Assembly (NCBI GenBank): GCA_940337035.1
Contig: OW679195.1
Coordinates: 176,362,015-176,426,014 of the forward strand
Source: Agriotes lineatus
Lineage: Eukaryota; Arthropoda; Insecta; Coleoptera; Elateridae
Length of the DNA: 64,000 nt
Direction of reading: 5' to 3'
Position numbers and translations under genes: made by a program. Shown here piece after piece: positions 1 to 11,600 of this stretch. The stretch's first letter is position 1. The number at the start of each line of letters is the position of its first letter. The notes beneath the pieces were generated by a model. It was not told the origin of the DNA and did no database searches. It was given only the letters and a program-made list of their open reading frames with translations.

Positions 1-3000
1 GTCAATTTATTATACATCTTATAACGTATCAAGCCAATGTACAACTGAAGACAATAGAGCTAACATGTAATTACCGCGATAAATGCCAGTGGTGTGATTG
101 AATAAGACTGCGTCGTTTAAGGCTGGGGATTGAAACGAAGAAAATTCACCAATCTTCCCTCTTTCTTTATCCTGTTGTGTGGTGCTGGTATCTGTATTAA
201 TATAGACGCACTCGAATTTTCCACCGTATAATTTCTACCTCGCTATTCAACTTATGCAAGGGTTTGTTTCTCTGCTGAGCAGGTGTGTTCTAAGCAGATG
301 TGGGCCAAAAACACGGACAGATGTTTTTGCCGGTGCAGATAATTTTAAGATTATTCTGTGATTTTAAGTAAAATAAGCTTCATGGCCTTTGTATGTGTGT
401 ATTATCGAAACCTCATTTTACCTTGAATCCGGTGCTTTATGCTTCTAGGCCTTTCAGTCACTATAACAAAGAAATCTGTGAAATTTAGTTAAAATAAACA
501 GGAACCAAGTGATTCTGCCAAATTCTGAATCTATTATGTACAGTGACCGCCAAAAAGTCGGCCTAATATGGGAAAAAAATTATTTTGATTTTTCAAAACA
601 ACTTTTTACGTCAATAATTTGTGCTTGTCTAAAAACCTATTTAGCCCCTATCATATATACCGAGTGATTTTTACTTATTTAGAAAATGGAGTTTTCCGAA
701 ATTGTCAAAATCCAAAAAGTGCTATTTTTAGTAAACTAAGTAAGATTTCAATCAGATTTTTTTAGAGTGTGTTAGTTTTAGCTAACTAAACAATTCCAGG
801 CCCGAAAACTCCTATTTTTTATAACTTTAGCTAATTATTAATTTTTGAAATTTTTAAATATTTTTCAAAATTTCACATACCAAGACTTAATATTAAAATC
901 AAAAATTTTTATGTGAAGACTAAAGATTTATAAGTGGAAAAAATAATATAAAATGTTAATTTCTTCTTTAGATTTTTTATCATTTACCGAAAAGTAGTAT
1001 GTTTGCAGAATTTTTCCGTTTTTATGCAAGGCGCTTTTTAGGAGAAATATTTTTCAATTCTAATTGATAGCTATTTAAATGGCTTCTAGAAACTCTAATC
1101 TAGCCCTGTTAATGAATTACTGTTACAAAAATCCTGTAAATGTTTTCTTATAGTTGTCCAAATGAGATTTTTCTTTATCCAATTTACATTTCTAAAAAAT
1201 ACTAATTGTCGGTAAATAATAAAAAATGTAACGAAGTAATTAACATTTTGAATTATTTTTTGAAAAAATTACTCTTAAAGAGATGAAAAGGGGTAAACTG
1301 TGTTTTCACGAATTCGTCAGTATCTCTTAGACCCGGTAAAATATCGACTTGGTGTTTGCTTGCATTAAGTATCCAATGCAAATGTCTAAAAACTCATTTC
1401 GGGATTTTACCCTAATCAACCCTTAAAGTTCGAATCTGCATTCGGGGTGAAGTATAGAACTCCTTGTATCTCCTGTGATTGTTAAGTTAGAGCATTCTTT
1501 TTTGGTATATAGATGTGTTTTTTAAATATTTAGAAAGGGGTTTTAAAGTTTTTTTAAATTTCACCACTAAAGCGGTACAAACGGAAAACCGAAAAGGGGT
1601 AGGGAGTTAGAATGATTTTTTTCGCTCTGGGTTCATTTCAGTATAAGACTGACTGAAATAATTTTTCGAAATTTTACCCCTGTGTTTTCACGAATTCTAA
1701 ATATTTCATAGAATAAAATGGGAGGATTTCTAAAATTCCACCCCCCCAAGTGGTGGAAATGGATATATGCTATAATATATGAATACAACATTTAATAAGT
1801 ACATTAGTAGTAAATTAAGCAAGAAAGTACATACGTATTACGTAAAAAACTAATCTGTTACATTATTATTTGTAATGTACGTGAAGATATAAACTACAAT
1901 TCAATTTTTAAAAAAGTTTTCGGTAGCGGAAATGAACACGGGTCTCCTGAGCGAGAGTCAGGTATCCTAGCATATACACTATACAGGGTTATAATTTCTC
2001 TTCTTCAACCAGCTATATACTTCCCAGATTCATGATATTTAAGCCAAAATGTACTTATTTTAATGACTGAATTTTTATCAGTAATAATGTATTAAGGGCA
2101 AATGATTTTGCCGGTGAAAATGTTTTGCGAAAGTTTCTTGTTTTGGCAATGTCACAAGACAAACTAACTTTATAGATGAGGGAATTTGTCAAAGTTATTT
2201 TGTTGAGGGCATTGCCAAAAAACAACAAATCTTGAGTAAAACGTGTTCCGAGCAAAATCATGAGCCCGAAACACATTTCGTGGAGTATTTCCCAAATATG
2301 GGTTAATTTTGTATCAGTATACAATGAATATGACATTTATACTATATATTCACAATGACAGTTTAATGACGTTTTTCAAATGCCACATTGCTTAAAACAA
2401 CATATTTGGTGGTTTCCATGGATACAAGTGGTAAAAGAAACTGATAAAATTTCAAGGAAAAATTTTGATTTTTTGCCACTATAAAAACACGTGATTGGTT
2501 GAATTTTGGAAAATTATGGCGTTTGATTGGATAATAGGAGATGCGGGAAATAGTCACTGAAATTAGTTCAACAGTAAATTATTATTCAAATATTAACACA
2601 TTGGAAATGAGATTACCACTTTATAATAGATTATTTAAGCATTACAAGATACTATCAAACAAATTATTTTTAAAATTGTTTTATTTATACATTGCATATC
2701 TACATTCAACAGTTTTGTGTTGAACGTGATAATTAAACTATTTAGGTGATCCTTATAAAACATCTATAAAATAATGCTTTTTAAAGGCGCGCATCCAGCG
2801 ACAGGGCCGTATCAAAGTTAGAAATAAATAGTAATTTTGATTAAAATTGATATTATAAAATATTTTAGTTATTTAAAACAACGGTTTTGTAACTAAACAA
2901 TCAAAAGTAACGATTAACGCGTACAGCAGCTGAACAAGTCAGGTTAAATTTTTTTTTTTATGTTTAATAATCTTCATTATCGTTTCCATAAGGCTGCATA

Positions 3001-3011
3001 TTGTACGACTA
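1..3011. other. Unassigned AT-rich intergenic DNA
   Basis: No gene or recognisable transposable element is seen. Open frames are short and lack recognisable motifs. A 17-base string (tgtgttttcacgaattc) occurs at 1299-1315 and again at 1681-1697 in similar surroundings, which suggests an old duplicated repeat. A G/C-run hairpin, ttccaccccccc...gtggtggaa, lies near 1737-1759. Confidence 0.6.
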
Positions 3012-3338
3012 TACAGTGTCGTAAAAAAGTCTGGAACACCTGAAATATCTGGCTTTATTTGCATTTTTCTCGAAAATTTTTTTCTGCAACTTAATAAAAC
3101 TTTTATACTACAATACTCAAAACGATGTGCTCTTCCACTTCCTCGAACAAAATATTGGGGTTATCATTTTAAAAAAATGCTCCAATTGACCCTGCTGGTG
3201 TACGCCACTGTATATAGTTCTAGAGTATTTCAAAAGATAGCAAATTTAGAATGCTTTTTGACCCCTTCAAGCGGTTTTGCCACAAAACAGAATTTTGCAA
3301 GATATTTCAGGTGTTCCAGACTTTTGTACAACACTGTA
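3012..3338. mobile_element. Tc1/mariner-type MITE
   Basis: The element body runs 3014-3336. Its ends are near-perfect inverted repeats of about 37 bp with two mismatches. Both start CAGTGT and contain AAAGTCTGGAACACCTG, and both are flanked by TA (3012-3013 and 3337-3338). TA duplication plus CAGTG termini is the signature of the Tc1/mariner superfamily. The 323-bp interior has no coding capacity, so this is a non-autonomous miniature element that would depend on a transposase encoded elsewhere. Confidence 0.85.
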
Positions 3339-3709
3339 TAATATTTTTATAAGAGACTGTGAGTTTGTGACAATGTAAAGCTAATTGGTTCCCAACAACT
3401 CTATAATATAACTGTTATAAAAGTAAGAGAAACGTCTACTTTAATGACAGATTTTAGTAGTAATGACTTTCAAGACGGTTGCGGAAAAACATTCTTTTTC
3501 AACCTAAAAATAAATATTTTTCAACAATTGTTTTCTTCATAATTCATATTTCGTTCTAAACATTTCTGTTCAGCTATTAATTATTACGTATAGCAAAACA
3601 GCTATGAATCCGAGCTCTAATAATAATCATTCACTGTCACTCGTATTCGCGATTTACCGTATTGTAAATTTCGCATTTCCCATTGCATTGCAAAACGTGG
3701 ATATAGTTC
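3339..3709. other. Intergenic spacer
   Basis: AT-rich spacer between the MITE and the Mutator-like relic. No gene, repeat or RNA feature is visible. Confidence 0.6.
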
Positions 3710-4947
3710 CGTACGTGGGACCTGAAAATAAAATTTAAAGTCCCACACGGGCGAAGTTTTATCACACGTTTGTGCGGTCTTTCCTCTTGTACTCTTATCC
3801 GTTCCTCGTTCTTATAGTGTGTCGGTCAGCTGTTCTGTTCATCGATGTAAATTAATATTGTCGTCTGCTATTAACGTTATTGATTGATAATGGCAACTTC
3901 ATATGAATTAAAGATAAACGATGCCTTTAACAGTTATGAAGAATTAAATGAAGCCATAATGTTACATAAAAAACAGAATAAAGTACAATTTTCGAAACTA
4001 AATTGCAAAACTCTTGACAATGCTAAAAATCACTGCCCCAAGTTATACAGTATCGCAAACTCAACATTAAAGTATTATGTTATAAAATACTTTGCATTCA
4101 CGAGAAAGTTGAAATTATTAATTTTCAAAACGACGTATATAGTAATTGATAAAACACCAATAATTTGGTATTGAACGAAGGATTTGTAGAACACGATTAT
4201 TACAGTAATAATAATCTACTAGTAGTAGAACATGATTGCCAAAGCACCAAAAATTTGGTAGACATTATGAGCGAAGAAAATGTTAATAATATTCTATAAT
4301 TCGATTAATCCCATTCTGTAGAGACAAAAGAAGAAATCGTTTGTGATATGAATTATTCAGAAATTGTTGATGATCGATCATGTTTACATAACATTTGTTT
4401 GCCGGTATGTTATAAGCATTTACTTTTACGGACATTTCTTAGATTTTAGTAATCACATATTTTTGGGAAGCAATAAAATCTCGAGGTAGACCTAGAGGAA
4501 GATCGCTAACAGCTATTGGTTTACCAAGAAAGAAAGAAAGGAAAAATTAAAGAGCCTCCAAAATTACTGCAAATCAATACTGTATCTTGTATTTTATGGA
4601 AGATTACACAATACTGATTTATTATAGGCATTTGTTAGTGTAAAATTCTTATTAATATATAGGTAAAAAGAAAAACATATATTTTGTTGCTCATTCTATC
4701 TAGTAGCTTTCTATTAAATTATTATCGGTTTTGCAATCGGTTTTTATTAAATAACTTAAAATATTCATTTACCTACGTCTCTACCTAATAACATTTTAGA
4801 AATTATAGTGCAAAAGTATATGAAAGTATGTCGGGATTCTAACGAATAATTAGCAATCCCGTACCATAGGACAAACGGGCAAACGCGTGATTTTAACTCC
4901 GCCCGTGCGGGACTTTAAATTTTATTTTCGGGTCCCACGTACGTGCC
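3710..4947 (+). mobile_element. Mutator-like (MULE) deletion derivative with long TIRs
   Basis: The two ends form an inverted repeat of roughly 60 bp. The left end (3710-3770) begins CGTACGTGGGACC and the right end (about 4880-4947) is its reverse complement with a few differences. Shared blocks include GAAAATAAAATTTAAAGTCC and the CACGGGCG core. Long inverted termini around remnants of a SWIM-zinc-finger-type transposase fit Mutator-like elements. No exact 8-10 bp target duplication could be found, so the outer borders are uncertain. The middle of the transposase is missing. Confidence 0.6.
3890..4550 (+). pseudogene. MULE/SWIM-type transposase remnant, N and C termini only
   Basis: An N-terminal segment starts at 3890 (MATSYELKINDAFNSYEELN), a pattern I associate with the N-terminal domain of insect Mutator-like or zinc-finger-SWIM proteins. 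Its frame shifts after the block ending KYYVIKY. A C-terminal segment at 4467-4550 reads KSRGRPRGRSLTAIGLPRKK and ends in TAA. This resembles the basic RGRPKG...IGLP tail typical of the same family. The catalytic DDE region and the SWIM finger are absent, because only about 300 bases separate the two blocks. It is a dead internal-deletion copy. Family assignment rests on motif memory and was not searched. Confidence 0.5.
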
Positions 4948-7900
4948 ATGTTCACAACCTTGGTTTTGTATATGGCTTTGTAACGACAATACGACATCTG
5001 TCGTACAATGCCTAAACTATTTATACGCTATTTATGTGGAAATTTATCAGGTGTCTGCAAAAACAGCACCGATAACCGGCATTTGGCTTTGTAATATTCG
5101 TCCTAAATGACAACAGCTTGAATTTATTTAGGAATCACGTACTATCAATAATTAAACGTCAGAAATAGTTCACTGAGGTCTTAAATGAAAGATCAAAAAT
5201 CGTATATTCCTGTAAGCGATTTTACAGTTTCTGTTTTCTATTTTTCACAAGTAAATTTTACTGTTGGATGACAGAAATACAAATGAAAAATGCATACAAA
5301 AGCGTCGATATTTTGAATACAATTTTACAGCGCAAGCGAATCTGTTACCATTTATAAAATATTTTACGCCGATCTGCCAACATTCGTCTTTGAAATGAAG
5401 CCTTGTATAACTTCATACGACGCGTGTGAATCGACAATACGTGATTCCTATGTATCAATCTGTCCCTATTATTTCAACATAAGCCAAACGCCAGCCTTAA
5501 GAAGCAAATTATGTTATATACACTAAATTTTAGGGCTAGTGAAGAACGAGAATACATTGAACTAATAATATTTGGTTTAGAAATTTTCTTAACTCACTAA
5601 AATATGCATTTTATAGGCTCTTACAAACAGTTATTGCTAACTTTTTTAAGTTGCCACGAATTGCAAAAAAACAAAAAAATCTAAAATTCAAGTCGCGCGA
5701 GGAACCTTAAAATAGGCCAACCAGCTTCAGGGACCCTTTTCATTTGTCCAAAGGCACATTTTGACGCCTATGACAGAGTGATTTAAAAAAAAAACTTTTT
5801 TGTTCCCCCCTAGTGTACATGCTGTTTTTTTTCTTCAACGAGTCTTCATGTACTTAATAATTACCGGAAGAATTACGAAAGCGTTTTGGTTAAGATTATT
5901 TGAGGGGCTGTGTTTTTAAAAGGAAATAAAATGTATCTATTTTTACGAAATGTTACCAATATTTTCGACTGTATCGCCTGTCAACAAATGATTGTTTACT
6001 TTTGGGACATCTTATCTACGTTTATAAGCGACACATCATCGAACCTAACGCTTTAATTTACTCTAACATAACAAAGTGACTATGTTTTAAATAACGTTTT
6101 TGAGCCTTAGCTTATTATGATTAATTATTGTTACTCTTGTTCTCTGAATGCTCTCATTATAGTAGTGTGTATTAATCGTATCTTAACAGATACGATTTAT
6201 CATATATTTGAAAACACTAAGTGGGTTATGAAAAACTTCTCTTTAGAATACCGACAGCAAGTGTTGCAACTTTGCCTCAGTTTAACCGAAATCGTATATT
6301 TTAAGATAAGAGGGGTCTCTAAGCATGTGCTAAAAAAGGCGACACCCTGTAGTTTAAACCTGCAACGAAACTCCAGGCAAGTACCTAAGTAATACTTATA
6401 TATTGCACGCGTTCTTCGTTGCGACAAGCCTCGTCTGTTTTATATCGAAATAATTACGAATTGAACAAGTAGCCGCAACAATTTCTTAATTGTGCAGAGG
6501 AATATCGAACACGCAGGACCTCCCATATAGATGTAAATACTCGGTACTGCAGCGAAAATAACTCGCCGGCGCATTTTTAAGTTTGCAACACGTTAGGGAA
6601 TAATTAAATCAATTACGTTCGATTACCTCGTCAACAACGCAGTTTTGTTTCCCCGGAAAAACGCATTCGTGGACAGTGGACTAATTAGAGCGGTCTCTGA
6701 TCGCCAGAGGGCAGCGAATTCGCGCTCCTCTTCCAACTAGCATGGTCTAGAAAATAAGAGACAGTACGTTGCATGTTGTAATGCAAATGGTTCTGTGCCG
6801 TGCATTTATTAAGAAATTTAAATTTGCATACAAATAGTGGCATCCATCAATTTTATTACAAACTACATGATAATAATTCTTCATTGATGCCAATTAAGTA
6901 TCGTAAATTGCTGGCTTTGTGCAGTGTAATAGCTCTAGTGATCTCCAGCCTGGAAAGTTCTGTTCTGCCACTAAGCGAAACACAGTAAATTAAATCGTCA
7001 TCCCTTCGTTTGGATTGGTATTAAAATCAGTTCTACTTGAGCATTTATGCCAGGCTATGAAACTAGAAGGTTCAGTTAAAATCTATTTCCAACAGAACCT
7101 CAGCAAAAATTAATGTGTAATTATTCCTTCTTCAGTGGTCTGTTTATTTCCCCAAATTCCTTAGAAATTGAAGTAAAGTTTTCTTATTAGAGGTTAACAA
7201 CTACCCCAGGTGTTAGTGAAGTAGCCAGAGAGCGTACGATATCTACACTCCTTAGATAATTACTAGTAATCGAACACATATTGCCCGCGCGGCCATCCGC
7301 CCCCAATCCTTTCTTGAGATCTAAAAAGATACATCCAGTTTGAGACATAAAACAATGCCAATATTATACTCTATAATTTTAATTTCAAAGTAGATGAAGT
7401 GCAGTATTTTTTCAAATAATAATTACGGTTCCTTCTAATCTAAGTAATCTTAAAAAAAAAATAAATTGAAATCTACTTGAACACTCCACATCAAATGCCA
7501 CCACTATAAAAGCAAATGAAAAATATTAGTCTAAACTCAATAAAGGCATATAGGTAAGATTTTATTGCCGATACAGTTGTAAAAGAGTTCTAAGATACAA
7601 GACATTGACTACCCTTATCAATCTATACAACCGCTGTTTTCCACCCTACTTAGTGGACAGTGGTTGAACTGATCTTAATTCTTGAACTAGGTGAACCAGC
7701 TCAGAAGGTGACATCATATCGTACGATTAGTCGAAGATATTTGAGAAGACAGACTAAAATATGTTCTTGAAAAACGTTTCTTCTACGACCACTACTAAAA
7801 GTAGGCCTTTTAGCACTAGCTTGTTTCACTAAAAATGACGTTTTTCTACGGTCCCCTCTAAAACCGACTATTAAAAGCTCACTGTCAATGCGAAAAGTTA

Positions 7901-9987
7901 GCGATTCACACATTTTTTCCCTAGTAACCATTTTAACATCGCAACCACGTAAACAATGTCTTAATGAAATAATCGCGTCACTTCATTTTACTTTACGCAT
8001 CGCCATGGCTAACCTGATTATTATTGTAATTCTTCATTTTTCTGGAACTGGCTAAAATTATTGACAATTGCATCACGGCACGTCCATCATCACGCAACAG
8101 TTTTATTGAGTTTGAGAGTTTTTGTGAAGTTGAAGATGGAATCTGAAGATAATTGCAACCAACTGTAGTATTTGAAGCCGCCAATACAGCAACCGATGAG
8201 TTGTTGCCGGCCAAATTGCGCGGTCTTTATGAACGGCGGAACAACGACTTCATCAAATGGTGTGAATCGAAATTTCAATTATTTAACAATTTTGTCATTT
8301 ATTTAGAACCGTAGAAAAAATTTTGTATGTATTTCGAATGTAAAGAGCCACAAAATGGCTCTCTTTACACACTAAATACATAAATATCTATTTATATATC
8401 AGTGTGTTAAAAGTGAAATCAGCTGGTGCTGAATTTAGAATTTTAAACAGGAAGTGAGGTTATAAAGTTATTCTAGTTACTGCTTTCTTTCGAGATAAAA
8501 TGTTTTTTAAATAATTAAAGCATTATGTAATGAATAATGTAAAATGTGTACTACTATAGCATCTCTTTACTATGACATAAATTATAACTGTCATAAATGC
8601 AAAACATAGTGGAACTTCTATTTAACGAGTTGCTAAATCAAAGAAAAATTCTTTAAACGGAACTTTTGCAAACCGGAAATTCATTTAAACTTGAATAATA
8701 GCTGAATTTTAACACGACATCTTTCTACACCCACTATCGAGTTCACTTAAAATTAATTTTTTTTCTGAAACTCGTAAAACGAAATGCACCGAAGAATGTC
8801 ACACGTACCGACTGCTAAATCTTTGTTTTGAAGTTTTAACTTGAGGTAGATTTGGAAAATTCAATACTGACCCAATAACAACAGGTCTAACTTCGTTCTG
8901 AGTTCAGAGAATTAGTAATGACAACAATTTGCGCTCTTTTGTTAAAGATTATAAATAAAAGACTAATCCCTTACAAGAAGATTTAGTACGGTATTCAGTA
9001 ATAATACTATATAATTCATTTACAATGTTGCCTTCTTCCAGGAGGCTGTTATATATTTTTATTAAGTTGCACCCGAATTTTCATAGAAGTCAAACTGTGA
9101 TATGAAAAAACTATTACATTTTTTACAACGGTTTTATTGACATTGTACCAACAAAAATATCACCCTAACATTGACTGCTGATAGGAGGAAAGTTTGTGAA
9201 TGGATTATGAGTACTTCGATATTATCGGGTCATATGTCGATAACTTCTTGGGCAATAATAAAAGAGTGACAGTTTGACAAGTTAAATAGCGCGACTGCGA
9301 AGCGGCAAGATTATTCTGTCAAACCAGCACGATTTGTTATTGTGCGAGAAGTTGGAGATGTGCAACTTGAAAATGGTCGAAGTAGACACTGTATTCTATT
9401 TTATTATTTTTTTATTATATTTCAAAAATAAGAACAAGTAAATATTCTATAAACAGCTCAATTTGTTTCTATTCACCTAACCGAAAGTCGTCTCCATGGA
9501 AACAAGATGTAAGTTGACCAAAGTTGTTTATTGCCTTGCCTACTCTAATATAAGCGATTTTGTATAATCGAAATTATACAAAATAACTTACGTAAATCCA
9601 GCCTTCTGATTGGTTGATATCGAATTGAAAAAATAATCATGTAAAGTGCTAGTTATTTTAAACTAGAATTCCAAAAATGCGATTCAGGCAAAAAAATCGA
9701 TAGTTTTTATTCCATTCTATCTTATTTCATAAATGGATATTCTTTCATACGAGATATAGTCCTTAGATTCTTGTTCCCTTACTAATACTGTTAAGATGAA
9801 CCCACCGTGGCACAACCACAACATCATTGCTTATCAATGATAACTGCATCTTGATTTGTGAGATTTATGTGTACTGGGAAGATCATAGAAAAGAACAATC
9901 TATTTGGTGGGATCAAAAGCTAGTAAATAGATATACATTTTTATGTAAATTATTGCCAAGATTAGACTGTATAGTATCTAAAACTTT
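4948..9987. other. Unassigned AT-rich intergenic DNA
   Basis: About 5 kb without a recognisable gene. Small open frames (for example around 6117-6427, 7701-7931 and 7993-8278) show no domain or motif I recognise. A minor hairpin (taaagagcca / tggctcttta with two extra bases) lies at about 8340-8366. Nothing else is supported. Confidence 0.55.
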
Positions 9988-10049
9988 TACGGCTGATTTT
10001 GTGATGCGTTTGTGTTTGCAAACACAAACGCATCACAAAATCAGCCGTA
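9988..10049. repeat. 62-bp perfect palindrome at a Penelope-like element junction
   Basis: Bases 9988-10018 are the exact reverse complement of 10019-10049, with no spacer. The centre is TTTG|CAAA. The right arm is in frame with the downstream Penelope-like C-terminal coding sequence (...RITKSAVAEH). The left arm is therefore an inverted copy of the element's own sequence, as expected from a snap-back event at the truncated 5' end of the insertion. Confidence 0.95.
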
Positions 10050-10255
10050 GCTGAGCATACATTTACAAATGGACACACTCTAGAATTTGAGCATGCCAGA
10101 GTACTTGCCAGAATACCTCATTACTTCCCGCAAGTTATACGTGAAGCCATAGAAATAGAAAAACATCCAAATAATATCAACAGGGAAGATGGCTTTAAAC
10201 TTAGTAAAACGTGGACCCCTGTGATACACGATCTAAAGCATTACAACCACTGTGC
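10023..10255 (+). pseudogene. Penelope-like protein, C-terminal fragment
   Basis: The frame through 10050 reads RITKSAVAEH, then segments such as HARVLARIPHYFPQVIREAIEI, and then NREDGFKLSKTWTP. This layout (SAVAEH, then YFPRxIREAIEIxKxxxNxNREDG and SxTW) is the conserved C-terminus that follows the GIY-YIG endonuclease in Penelope-like proteins. In intact elements the protein is a reverse transcriptase plus GIY-YIG nuclease that makes and inserts DNA copies. Both catalytic domains are missing here, and the 5' edge of the fragment is the palindrome. It is a non-functional relic. Confidence 0.75.
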
Positions 10256-10370
10256 GTCATACGGCCACGCCCCGCGGATTACGTTGCTCTCGGATGACCA
10301 ACCAGCGTTACGCCACTCCGCGCGCCTGGCACAGAGGACTATAAATAGCTCCACACCGACCTTTGGTTCT

Positions 10371-10687
10371 CTCTACCGAGCTCTGTGGCTCAGTGCGTAG
10401 CACGTCCACTTAGAATTCGGGAGGTCGTGGGTTCGATTCCTGCGGCCGCCTGCCTTGATTCAGGTTTTTAGGTGGTTTTCCTGACTCAACAGAGTACCTT
10501 CTCTGAGGCGAATGCCGGGGCAGTATTTCTCCACCTTTCCTGACCTTTCTTCCAGTCTCCACCCCTCCTTTCTCTCACCCATCCCGAGTTTCCCGTTCTT
10601 GGCTGAAGAGGGACGGAAGGTCCCTATAGCAGCCCGCCCCCAGTTGGGGGAATTGAAATAACCTTTACCTTTGTCCTTTTTCCTTGT
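10371..10687 (+). mobile_element. tRNA-derived SINE inserted in Penelope tail
   Basis: A tRNA-like head carries an A box (tggctcagtgcg, 10386-10397) and a B box (GGTTCGATTCC, 10430-10440), the internal RNA polymerase III promoter. An unrelated body ending in T-rich CCTTT repeats follows. An 11-bp direct duplication, cctttggttct, flanks it at 10360-10370 and 10688-10698. This marks target-primed insertion into the Penelope tail. A second copy lies in inverse orientation at 43482-43758. Confidence 0.85.
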
Positions 10688-10708
10688 CCTTTGGTTCTTA
10701 GTGCGACT

Positions 10709-10755
10709 TTCACTCTGATGATGCAAGCTGCAAGGTCTTGCGAAACGTTAGTGAA
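10709..10755 (+). ncRNA. Hammerhead ribozyme motif (type I, minimal) in Penelope tail
   Basis: Stem I is TTCACT (10709-10714) paired with AGTGAA (10750-10755). The core is CTGATGA (10715-10721), then one extra base, then stem II GCAAG...CTTGC (723-727/737-741 of this kilobase), then GAAA (10742-10745), a two-pair stem III A-C/G-T, and the cleavage trinucleotide GTT just before 10750. Penelope-like elements are known to carry minimal type I hammerheads with very short stem III, which act best as dimers. The unpaired base between CTGATGA and stem II recurs in the other copies of this window. Confidence 0.8.
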
Positions 10756-11356
10756 TATGGATGCACAAACAGCAAAACGGCCAAATCTGCCTAAGTATCC
10801 TCGTTCTCAAGATACTCAAACAACACGAGCCACCAAAGAGCATGGTCATCAAGCGGGTTTTTGCTCGACTTCACAAGGTGCAAGGCACATTAAGCCAGAA
10901 AATGCTGGGTATTCATATACAAATACTACGCGGTCTAAGCCGAAATTCTATGCTAAGGAGAATAATTCGAGTAACCGCGAAAGCCTCAAACAGTACAAAT
11001 TATAAAGATATTGTTTTAGTCAATATATTTAAACAACTAATATAACAATATTCCTTTAATACTTTTTAAGGATTTATTAATAATGATAAATATAGAAAAT
11101 TGATAAATACGCAAACAATCTGCAGTTACCATTTTTTTAAATAATGTTGTTGAGGATAACATTTAACAAACTATTTTTAGCATTTACTACTATTACTCAC
11201 CATTAAGATTTCAAAAACCATAAATATTAGGAAAGGCGTTAATTTAGGGCAAAGTTGCGCATTGCAATGCTGAATAATCATCAAAAATATTTGGTCCTAG
11301 CCGCCTTAGCTTTTATCAAATAAATAATCAAAAGTTGCGATTCTGGTTTTTTTTTA

Positions 11357-11600
11357 CTTCTTTTTACGATAACGGAAGTATTGGATTCACCCCAAAAATT
11401 CGAAATTGAGTTTTCAACAGATCTTCACGTTCTAGAGTCCCCTGAACCCAAAAAACATGTTTTTGTTCATTGGTCTGTCTGTCTATCAGTCTGTCTGTGA
11501 ACAGAATATCTCAAAAACTAAAAGAGGTATGACGTTCAAACTTCATATATAAGTTTTGTGTGCTATGTAGATGAGACAGCAAGCTTTTGAAGAAAATCAC
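11357..11600 (+). repeat. Interspersed repeat with GATAACGGAAGT edge and TCTG run
   Basis: This copy contains ACGATAACGGAAGTATT, then CAGATCTTCACGTTCTAGAG, then a (TCTG)n-like run near 11463-11510. The same order of blocks appears in reverse at 17090-17240 and in part at 32590-32690. It has no coding capacity. It looks like a non-autonomous repeat family, class unknown. Confidence 0.55.

Larger units (their letters stand above)
10019..11008 (+). mobile_element. Penelope-like element, 5'-truncated 3' end (family A, copy 1)
   Basis: This is the 3' part of a Penelope-like retroelement. The coding tail lies at 10019-10255 and the non-coding tail carries a hammerhead-ribozyme motif (10709-10755). 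The tail ends with sequence including CGCGAAAGCCTC, which has counterparts after the hammerhead motifs at 23.5 and 24.2 kb. A SINE splits the tail at 10371-10687. The same family recurs at 43.0-44.2 kb, with matching KSxVxEH coding and a shared GCGGTCTAAGC block at about 10930 and 44200. Confidence 0.75.

Noticed and set aside
2055..2336. 93-codon reverse open frame
   Set aside because: No recognisable motif, and the AT-rich composition explains its length.
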